The notes under the pieces are model-generated. The model did no database searches, had not been told where the DNA came from, and worked only from the letters and a program-made list of their open reading frames with translations. From positions 597,419-661,418 of the forward strand of contig NW_003109081.1 in assembly GCF_000003605.2 (NCBI RefSeq): DNA of 64,000 bases, read 5' to 3'. The position numbers and the translations under genes are program-made. This stretch comes from Saccoglossus kowalevskii. Lineage: Eukaryota; Hemichordata; Enteropneusta; Harrimaniidae. Positions 28,901 to 40,900 of the stretch are shown piece after piece; the first letter of the stretch is position 1; every line of letters starts with the position of its first letter.

Positions 28901-31900
28901 TGGCCGTCAGTCTTCAGTATATTGGAAGGTCAAATTGGTATTGTGGGACAGGTGCAGGTTGGTATATTTAAACTTTGCATATTTTTCTGCAATCAAAATT
29001 GTATTTGAAATATTTTCAACTTTTCAATAATTTTTTTTTTTCTAAATTAAGAGATGAATTTTGAAGCAAACAGATGTAGAATTATTTATTTTGATTGAAA
29101 ATATAGAATAGAAGCGATTTTTTGACAGGATTATGTTTGGAAAATCTAAAAAAAATGGCTATGGAAGCATTCAAAATGACAATGACAGTGCTAAATTTGG
29201 TGATGGCGATGAAAAGGTTAAATTCAGGGTGATGATGTGAGCATTAAATTTGACAAGCGCTTAATTGGCATTATGTGACAAGAGCATTGCATTTGGATCT
29301 TGCAATAAAAGTGATAATAATGATGATAATGATACAAGCATTAAATTAAAATAAAAATTTGTTTAATTTTGTGACTGATTAAGGCAAAAATTAAATACCG
29401 GTAATTAAATTGACTTTGTCACTAAGAAAACACTACAATTCCTCCAGTATGTGTTCTGACTCTGATTTCTTAAATGTCGTCAAATATTTAACAACACTTC
29501 TTTCCTATAATGTTAAGGCATATGATCTTGATGAACCGAACACTGTAAATTCTCAAGTGGAGTACACGCTAACCTCAGATAAATTCAACATCTCACCACA
29601 AGAGGGCGTGATTTCAACCATCGTAGCTTTAGACAGGGAGCAACAGAGTGTTTATGAATTGGTAGTGACAGCGCAAGACCAAGCAGATTCACCGAGAAGT
29701 TCCACGGCAACATTTACAGTCATTGTACTTGATGAGAATGACCATGGACCAGTATTCGCAAATACTTACTACGAGTATACAGTCCCTGAAAATGTATTAG
29801 AAAATGACTTTTTAACTGTTCAGGTAGTTTGAAATGTTTCAATCAATAAATTATTGAAAAAATATTTATTGTATTGCTATGGATACATGTAGCTAACAAA
29901 TGAAGCACCATAATCCCATTTTACTATCATTGTTTCCAGGCAACAGATGAAGATGAGTCTGCCATTTTGAATTATAACATAACGACCGGGGATGCCGGTT
30001 TGTTTGGCATCAACAGTCTGACTGGGTCACTATCTCTTCTGACCACTCTAGATTATGAAACAAAAGAGAATTATATTTTGACAATTTCCGCCATAGATAT
30101 TCATCAGATAGATGAAACTATAGCAACTGCAGATACCACAGTTTTCATTCATGTGGAGGTAGGCAAATTAATGTATGTTAAATTGTTTTGCTTGAATTTG
30201 ATTATTTTTAATCTACTGCTACTCACACATTTTTATATGATCAGATTTATTGTCCATAAATGAATCCAATACTGTATGCCCTTATCCTTATACACCTTTA
30301 ATACCATGTAATTTATCTCCAGAAATGTGTGAGATTTTTTGCGTGATTTCAATAAGTTTCATTGTATATAACCAACATTACAAGCCCTTATTTTCATCCA
30401 CCTTTATACTTTCTATAGGATGAAAATGACAACCCTCCTGTGTTCACTCAAGATGTCTACCGAGGTTCTGTGCAGGAAAATGCCGATTTAGAAACGACTG
30501 TCGTCGGATGATATACTGGCGAATGATGGAGATAACTCAGTATGTGTTCATGACAACTACATTCATATTTCTTTTAAAATTCGTTTCTAAACAACTCATA
30601 ATTTACATCTGTCCATTTGCCCGTCGGCACCAGTATCTCAGACAGGCCTAAGCCAATTCAAACTTCACACACACGTCATATCACGTTTACGCACAGGCAT
30701 TTGTTTCATGGTCCAATTCAAGATGGCTGAATCAAAATCAATCATTTCTGCAATTCTGGAACTGATCTCAGTTGTGCATGGACATATTTCATTCATTAAT
30801 GGGTCCTTGATGCACATCATTATTTAATAGGTTTGATTCAAAGTGGGCATTTGCTGTTTTTGGAACCATATTGCTAACTTTAATAGCTGAACAGATCATA
30901 TTAAACACATTTGCACTTGTATCTGTTTCAGAATCTGATTTAAGATGACTAGTGGTCATTTTCTTGCTAGAATTTCATTATGATATTGGCTGAATAAAGG
31001 AAGGAATCACACAAATAAACTGGCTCCACTTTTTATCATGTCTGTCACATGAGTGTAAATAATTATTTGGCACCAATGTTGACAGTCACTAAAAACTAAA
31101 GGGGGACTTGACATTGACAATGACTTGTGTTTCTCAAAAGTGTTGTGCTTTTCTTTGTGTACATGTGTTGGTTTTAATTGTTATATCCTTCTTATAGTTT
31201 CCTATCACCAATAATCTTCTGTATGATAGGGAATTTCCATTGTGAATACTTTTGGTGCCTTAAGTATTGATCGAATGGACGTCAGTGATTTCTTCTATAC
31301 TTGGTGATAGTATTGTAATTCTCACTGTTATACGAGTTCGTAAATAATTCTCAGTCAAATTCTATTGAAATATCTGAAATAAAATTTACAAAATATATTT
31401 TTAATCACAACCTTCTAATTGTCTTTTTCAGAATACAGCAAATGGTGCAATCAGATATTACATTGTACCACCCAATGAATTCTTCACGATGTTGGATGAG
31501 CAGCTGGGTGTAATTGTTACGAAGACAAACCTGAAAAAAACAACACTCAATGAATACATTGTAAGTATATATTATCAGTAAAAATATTATTCCCATAAAG
31601 TGACTGACTGACAGTACATGTGAGCATTTTTCTCTCTTTGTAACCTCATCGTATTTCAACATAAACCTTCTGTAAACAGGTTTTTTTTTAGCACGAGATG
31701 ACATAACTACCGTACCAAGTTGATATGATTTATAAAATTGAACAGAAATTTGTTTTTACAATTAGCTCAGTAAAGCTACACCCTTACAGTTTTATTTTAA
31801 CATTTTTTGAAGAACAAATTAGTTTTGAATTCATTTTTTCAGTTCTTAGCAATTTTACTCTGAAGGAAAAATATGCCTGATTTATTCTTTTCAGTTAACT

Positions 31901-34900
31901 GTAGTTGCGTATGATGGGGGAGTACCGCCACTAAATGACACAGCTTTAGTAATTATTCAGATAACTGACCGAGAACGAGAGAAGCCCGTATTTGAACAAA
32001 ACATTTACAGGTAAGATGAAGCAAATGTGGTGTCTGAAATGAAGACAATTTGGAGGTTGTAAATTCTCTCGCATTGCTGCAAATTTTCAAGAATTGGTCT
32101 AGCTATTCTGCGATGATTTTGTAGTGGTAATTGTAAGCAGCCACCACTGACAGATCAAATTTGTAACGTCATTGCATATCACAAATAATTAATAGCAATG
32201 AATTTGCTACGGAATAGACCAATTATGGTAATTTCAGACTCAAACAAACACATGGGAATGATAGTGAATCATGAAAATTTGTCCTGTACAAAATTAAGTG
32301 GTTTTATACAGAATTCTACGATATATATTCAGGGATTTTTCTAGAAAAATGATCAAGAGCACACATGGTGGATCGACCTGGAAATGCCATATCGGAAGGT
32401 TTTTGCCATTGACATTTTTTTGAAGTAATTTTAGTGTATTTGGTGTCCAGACACATTGTCAGCTGGTGTTGCTAGAATGTTTTCACTGAGAAAAATATAT
32501 TTGAGAAAAATTTCATGTTGTACGAAAGTGTGCGGCTCAAGAAATATATTTACGACTCGAAAGTTCAATCAGCAATTTGGTAAGAGGCCCGGGGGGTCTA
32601 CTTCCACATTAAGTGGGTAAGGGTGTGAAGTCAACCTCTCGAAAACCATACTCACTTCTAAATCATTTTTTTTCTATTTATATATACCCACTTCTAATCA
32701 CAAGTGTTTTCAGCGAAAAAACAACAACACCCAGCTCACAACTTTCGCAACCAGTGAGGGCATCAGGGCAATGCATTTTATTCAGCCTTTTCCAGTATTT
32801 GGCTTTGAATATAAGGATCTGTGAAAAAGTAAATAAATGCTACACATTTCTAAACCAAACCATTGATAAATGGCTACCCACTTCTAAACAAAATAACGTG
32901 AAATGACACCCCAGTCGGGCGGCACATACTCGTATTGCACTTCTATGCAAGTAGCCCCCCGGGGTAAGAGGGCACCAGCCGAGAGTATCAGGGCGCTGCG
33001 CCCCTGTTCCCCGGTTTAGAAAAAAAAACTGATATTTATTCATATTTTTGTTTCAGAGTGAGTGATTTGAAAGAAGAGCAGCCTGCTGGCACTCCAGTCA
33101 TGGAAATTCACGCAACTGCACCGTCTGGTGACCAGATTGACTACCACATTGTATCCGGTAGCGGAAATGGTAAAATTATTATAATAGTAATTTGAAATCA
33201 TATTTCCAAAATTATGGAATAATTCTGTTTAATGAATTTTTAGAAAAAGAAAAAAAATATTTGATTTTAGTTTTGTCTTGTCAGCAGCCCCTTTGTACCA
33301 CATAGCAGTGTTAACTTTTGTTTTTTTTAATTGTTCCTATGTATGACAGAATCATTCCGAATTGAAAGTCAAGACAGCACAGGTTTTATTTACACCACAG
33401 AGGTTCTAGACAGAGAAGTAACAGCATCTTATATATTGATAATAGAAGCTTCACTTCAAGATGATATGGACGCAGAGTCTGGGAAGAGAAAAAAAAGATC
33501 AGGTAGGGAGCTTGTTTTCTCAGAATGTCAGTATCAAGGTAGAATCTTTGTCTAAGTGATTTGTGAATATCCTTAAGATGTACGTGTTAATTTTAGAAAT
33601 ATGTAATATTCAAATGTTTTGATAATTAAGAATAAAATACTCGTATTTAAAACAAATTAACATGAATTAAAAACTTGTATCTTATTGGGAGTTGCATTGG
33701 CATTGAACTTGCATTGGGTGATGCAGGGACTTATCAGCTTGTGCTGTCAGTGTGATCTGCTTCTTGTGCTACTGTTATTACATATCTATTTCATAAATAC
33801 CACACAAGAATTCAACAAAATACAACCAACCACACATGAACGGTATAAAACACAATATTTTAGTCACAAAATCTTCAAAATATTAACAGGACATTCCCAT
33901 TGTAAAAAAAAATATAACAAACAGTTATACGCTAGTTCAAGAGTTCGTACCGGTACTTTGATTAAAAGTATAACGCACAGGTACCTTACATTTTTACAAG
34001 TTTGTATTCTTTCACATAACCACCGTCCCTCAACACCTGAGGGACGGTGATTCAACAACAAATTAAATATCACTCAAATGAAAGTTCGTCCATCTCATGC
34101 ATAAATCTCACCATTAGATATCACATTTAAAGTCTGTCTGTACTTTTACTCAAAATCATGCCCTCTATCGACGATACGCATTTTACTTTTGTTTATATAC
34201 ATCTTGACCAAACAATAATAAATTATTATTAATATTTATGCTATAATCTTTATATTTACACCACTGTATTGCTATATTTACAGAATCTAATATTGCAGAA
34301 GTGATTATAGAATTAGAAGATATCAATGATAATCCACCTATGTTTACGCAAAGTAAATACATCGGTGGGGTCAATGAAGATGCCAGTCCTTTCACGGACG
34401 TACTAAAAGTATGGGTGAGTATCCATAGCAACTAAATCATATATTATGATGTCATTATGAGAATACCGCAAAGAATGAATGGTGATCTTATCGTCAATCA
34501 ATGTGTAGCATAATTAAGTCAATGCTATCCTGTATTGCCTGAGTGTATATGTATAAAAGCAGTACGGTGGTATAACCGTATCATTAAACATAATTTATTC
34601 TTAATTTAGTGAGATATAACAGCCCAAAGTGCACATTTTCCAAATAAGGACAACATTTGAGTGCAACCGTAACACTTTCGAACACGTTCGTACAGTTTCA
34701 TGGGTTGATGAATTCGTTAGTTTTCGCTGCCAGATATACAATAGTATGAATGTTAGGTACAATCAAGAGGGGAAGAACAAATTTAAAAAACCTCATCAAT
34801 TTTTGACACAATCAGAAATAATATACCGTAAGTATTGTAATTTGGGTGTAATTTTTCAAATATTTCAATCTTTTCTGGTATTTCAATCCAAGGACACCTA

Positions 34901-37900
34901 CATGTACATTAGAAAATTTACGTTATGCTAAAAACAAACCTGCAGATGGTCTGTAGTTTGGAATAAAAAGAGTTGAAATAAAACCTGGCTTACAGAAATC
35001 CCAGAGATGCATTTTTTATCAGAATCTCCATATTTTAATATGTTAAAGGTGCTGGATGCTGATGAAGGCCCTAGTGGGGAGGCCAACTATTCCATTAAGC
35101 GTGATGGAATCAGCAATGACGAGGTACTTCAAGCGAGTTACTTTCAGATTGACCGGACTACAGGGTTGATAGAGACCACTGTAGCCATCACAGAAAAAGC
35201 CGGGAGTAAATATGAATTTACTGTAGTTGCTGAAGACAATCCTTTCGGAGAGCAAAGATTCATGGCACAAGCGGAAGTATCAGTGAGTTGCTTTTTATGT
35301 GATTTTTGATATTTGTAATGTATTGCAGGATATTGATGTAAATTACTTGTATAATGAACTTGAAGTAGTGTATCTAATAAATAGATCATATCCCCAAAAA
35401 GAAGTTGTGCTTCTTTTCTGAGAGATAATTGATGTAGTGATGAGGTTTTAAAATTTTTTTTTTGTATTCAATACCACAACAAGATATAATTTTACCTTTT
35501 ATTACATAATCCTTTTTTAACACATTAAAGATAAATTGATTTGAAGAAACCTAACCTCCTCGGAAACAGAAAACAGAACATTTCTTCTTTCTACTGTGGC
35601 ACACGCTATCGATGCAAAAAATTGAAAAGAAATGAGTGAGGCATACATTGTAGGTTTCAAACTGACGTATGCGATGAGAATCAAAACCTAATTTGTTAGC
35701 TTTATAAAAAGCTTTGTAAAGTTTATACTGTAATCACTTAATTTTGTCTGCTAGGAATTTTTGCAATTCAATGAACGGTGCTGACACTATGTGTTGTACG
35801 TAGGACCAAAGAGAAATTTTTCACTGTTGTAAAATTTCATGTTTTTCACATTTGTCTCTCACGAATTTGAAACGTTTTAAAGCGGGGGAGTCGTCACCTA
35901 CGCATGCAATAGGTGGCCATAGCGTGTCATTGTATACAAACAAGTGTCTACCCATGAGCCTTTGCGTTTTTAGCATATGTTGTTATCGTCGATTGGGACT
36001 CAGTTCCTGCGCGTGCGCAGGTGACGACACTCCCACTTTAAAGAAATCAAAACAAAATATGAAGTCTGAATCTGAAGTCGGTTGTATGATGTAATATATG
36101 CCTTGATATGCGATGCACCCTTGGGGAAATTTAATTTGCTAATTTAATTCATGCATATAATAGGATTAAATTTTATTATTTATTTATAGATTTCTGTCAT
36201 AAATAAGGACAATAAAGTGGTGCTAGTCGCTGATGTCCCACCTACAGTTATCAATGATAATATAGATCGTGTTTTAGAAGTATTGGAAGAAATACTTAAC
36301 ACCACAGTGGTTTTAGAGAAGGTTGGATCACGACAATATGGTGATGATTATGAGAAGACAAACCCCTCACAGACGGATATTTTATTCTATGCAATTGATG
36401 AGAATGGGAAACCAATGAGCAGAGAAGAAATTATGAGGTACATGCTTTTTATAATCTATGCAAATTATTTTCACAATTTGGCTATAGCATATACCCATTT
36501 TGTTTGAAGTATATATATCACAGTTTGCATTTGGATGTACAGCTATTACCCTGAAAAAGACGATCCTAGCATTGTCGAAACGTTGGTTTTTATTTTATCC
36601 ATTTAAGAAGTTTGAGAACTGGTTGAGCTACCTTTTGTATTTTAAAATTACTATATATATATGGAAAGTCAGTTTTATAAAGGAGTGAAATAATATTTTG
36701 TATGCTGATATATATTAATAATCTGAGTGGTGCTTGAAAACAAATTAAATTTTGGTAATTTTTCATAATATTTCTTGAATAATTATTGAGAATTTCCATA
36801 AAGCCACATATTTCAAATTCTCCCAACATCAGCTTCTCCAAGCACAGAAATTTGTTTCACATATGTCTATTGGCATGGATTATACGATCACTGTTTTTAG
36901 TTTTTAGTCCTTAGAAGCTGTGAAATGAATATATGGGATAAACATATCTCATGAGTGACTATACAATAGCAGATTTAGTTAAGTAAAATTTAGTGTGTAG
37001 TAAATTTACACTCATTTAATAAATCTGATATTGTGGGGGGTAACTCGTGAGATATCTATTGATGTCAGTGGTAAGTTGTCAACCAGATATTTGATCCATC
37101 AATCAATTTACTAAAATAGTAATGGGATTTTAATTGCAGGATTTTGGCAGAGAATGAAGCCCTTTTGAATGAGTTGTTCAGCAGTTTCCTGCCCGGAAAA
37201 GTTGTTACAGTGCGGCCTCCAGAAACGGCTATAATCACACGATATTATTCGCTAGCGCACACGGACGCGGCGTTGATCTCACTGGCTTGCATCCTGTTCG
37301 TTCTGAGTTTCATCGCGATAATCGTCATTTGGTGTTCTTGGAAACAGTATGTGTATTTTTCCTCCATGGTTGATATCAACATGTTGATGACAGATGGGAA
37401 ATATCAGGCTACTGGGTTGGTTTCCATGGTGATTTAGATGTCATAGGCTCTATAAGGGTGGTGCTTTGGTTCCTTTTGGTTAAGCTCTCTTATATGTATA
37501 ATTTATTACTTTTTCGGTGCATGGATATGTTTATTGCTAATATATTGCTTAAGGCAGACATTTTCTCGCCAAACTCTTTCGGTTAATATTTTTGAAATTT
37601 CTTTTTTGATTTGCACTAATTATATGAAATGCAAATTTCTTTTTTTTTTGTGAGAATTAAGAAACTAAAATTGATAATGACATTTTCAAGGAAGTGATTC
37701 ATAATGAAAAAACATGTTCTGAAAAAGATTAAAAGTAATGTGGAGAATTAGAGTTGAATGACAAAATCTTTTTTAACAACTCTTAATCCATAGATGTTTT
37801 TTTATTGATTTCTTATCTTATCTTTTTGAATGCCGAAGTCAACTTTCTTACCGTTCATTATATAACCACACTATCTTTCCATTTTTGCATCAAAATGTAT

Positions 37901-40900
37901 AGCCAATGTATAATTAGGTCGAAAATTACCAATGAAATTATTGAAAACTACATAAAAATGTCTAAAATATTCAATGGTGGAGTTTAGTAGAAAAATGAAG
38001 GGTGAAGGTGAAGACATTTTTTATCTAAATGTGCTCTAGTGCGTGTTGTCATGACAACAATAGTGAATAGATAATGGTAATTGGTTGGAATTCCTAGTAA
38101 TAGTAATAGTAATTACATAAAGTATTCATTTTGTTGATCAGAATCAAATTATATTTCACATGCACTGTTTATGTTGAATGGGACTGATAGCTAACTCAAC
38201 TCTATGTGATGCATCAACTGTGGTATTTTAAATGTCTGAATCAAAAGGTATAAATAAAAGGTGTTTATGTGTACAGCTAGTTATTGATATTTGCTATTTA
38301 ATTATTTTCTAACTGTAACATTAAATAATCATTTTTTAGGAGAGAAGCGGAGCGAGAAAGAAATGCACGGCTGTATTTGCCGATGTACACTGACGTCACT
38401 GCCAACAATCGCAACCATACAAGTGAAATGTAAGTCTGAAAATGTCAATTACAATATTTGGGAAATATTTAGTAGTAGATTGCTATGAATTAATTTGGCC
38501 AATTTTGTTATTTACCAAAGCTTATATTAGAACTTAAAATGGCAGTTTAATTGTATAGTGTTAATCACGCACTTATGTTGGTATTCTGTTTTTGTTTTTT
38601 TTCATTTGGTCTAAATACTAGGAATCATTGATAGAATATCTCATAAATTTGCCATTCAGGAGCATCAATTTAACAGTTATTGATCCTGCATTGTGTTTGT
38701 TATGTGCTCCATGTTCCATAACATACACATGTAAAATGATTTATTTGCTTACACAAAATCTGTACCGTCCTGTGTGATGTCTGTAGAACTTTAGACATGC
38801 TTTTTACTTTTTTTTCAAAAAAAAATTCATATAAAAACAAAACAAAATAGTGCAGTTTTTTTTAAAATTGAGGAGTGATTATTTTTCAGTCACCTGACTT
38901 TTAGGTTCATGTATTTACATATTAATAGAAATAAAAAAAAAAGAAAGAAGATGAAGAAGCAGTTTTTTTTCAGTTATATTTTTTATTTACAGCTACATAA
39001 AGATTGCTACTTTGTTTCTATTATTAAAGCACCATTCCTTATATTTTTTCACTCATTGCTTGACAACAACATACATTAGCATGACATCCCCCCTTTGTTA
39101 ATTTTTTTTTTTTTTATAATTCACTATCTGATACTGTTTTTTCTGCTGTTTTTTGACTTGCTCGCTTTATCTACTTTTTACTAACATACAGAAGCCATGT
39201 TAGAATGCCTGAACCAATGTAAGTGTTTTTAGTCTCCAGAAAAATGAAACTTTCAATGCTTGCTGGCCAACACATCTTCTTCTTGTCTCAAATGATCATG
39301 TTGGAATAAAAAACAAAAGTCAAAATGATAAATATCTGAATAGTTGAATATTTTCACCATTTTTGTATGCCCAATGACAAATTTTTCATACATATCAATC
39401 ATTTAAACTCTTGGCGACAATTGAAAAATGACATTTGGAATATACTTTTCACAGAATTGAAATTTTTGCGAACTTTGTTCTTGAATAAGAAAATATTTTT
39501 CTAACAATGTACAATCTGTATTAGAAGAAGCCATGGCTATATTAAAATGTAACAGTACAACAGAGGAGGATGCCACCTCTATTAGGGTATCTACATATAT
39601 GAGACAAATTATCTATTTTTCAAAAGAATTGGTGCGGCTTCTAATACAGATTTTATGATAGGCCCATGAGCGATCTCCACAAGGTTACACTTCCTGGGGG
39701 CACAAATTCACCATAAATGAGAACCCCTCCTCAATGCAAGCAGTTGTCAGTGAAGACTGAACATGGCTGAGAGTTGCATATAATATTTGAATCTTTTATA
39801 TGGTAATAATGTCCCCAGAAAGTACCAGGATGTGTGACCTTTAGGGGTCATGTATAACTTAAGGCCAATTGCCTTTGAGTTCTATAAAACCATTTCTAAC
39901 ATTGTGGCAGTCAAGATATTTCCCAAGTATGTTTTGGCTCTGCAAGGTTGAAAGATCATTTTCATTTTTCATAAACAGTAACTTTTTTTTAGTTCTTTGA
40001 ATTTAGTTCCAAAATGTAGAGTCTGTAAAGGTGGTGGATTTATAATTCATTTCTTCTGATATCCTGATAGGAATTTGATCTTGTGTATCATCATGGTCAG
40101 ATTAAATTTGAACTAATTTGGTGCAAAAACTAGTCGTATCAGTGATGGTTCTGAGACTATGGTGGCAAAACTACATGACTGACTGTAATTGGTTGACAGA
40201 GCAACTGCCAATCAGTCATGTAGGGGCAACTATAGCTTTTGTGTTCATTTTCTGAGCTCTGTAGGCTGACTTTTCAAAACTGTTGACTGACTACAATTGG
40301 CTGACTACAATTAAAGTGTAATTTTGCCTTTAATCTGCTGTTGTTTGGTAAGCTATTAACTTTTTCACCAACCTCTTTTCATCACAAATTCACAAAATAG
40401 TCCTGTTTATAGTTTGCACTTTCCTTCAGAAGATTGGGACAAAAATAGCGAAATATTTTGAGTAAAAACTGAAAATTGACTCAAATTTTGTCTGTTGGCT
40501 CCAAAATTAGGATTCATTTCCAACAATATTGAAGAATATAAGACAAAAGTGCAAAATAATTTGGACAAAATTCTGGTGGTGAAAAGGTTAACACACTTTA
40601 AACTGTTAATAATTATCCAGTAATTCACATGCATACACAAGATTAACTTTCAAACAGAGTGAATTAATTAAAGCTTATCTTTTATTAACCATATTGCACT
40701 TGAAGTATCGGTCAGTATTCAGTCTCTGTCCTTGTCATGTTTGCCTTCTTTTTTTTTCACTTTGCAAAAAATCATCATGCTTAATATCTCTGCATTTTGG
40801 TGATTTCTATGTGTCCACTTACATTCATATCTAGTATTAGAATGAGAAACTCGATGTCTGTCTCCGTGTGGCTCAGCTATTTCAGCAGTGTACCAACTTG

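Noticed and set aside
31405-31704. Minus-strand frame as a gene
   Set aside because: It is the reverse shadow of PCDH15 exon 21 and its flanks.
13514-37139. PCDH15 as a processed or dead copy
   Set aside because: All exons but one are in frame with good splice sites, and introns are present; a single base problem does not support a pseudogene.
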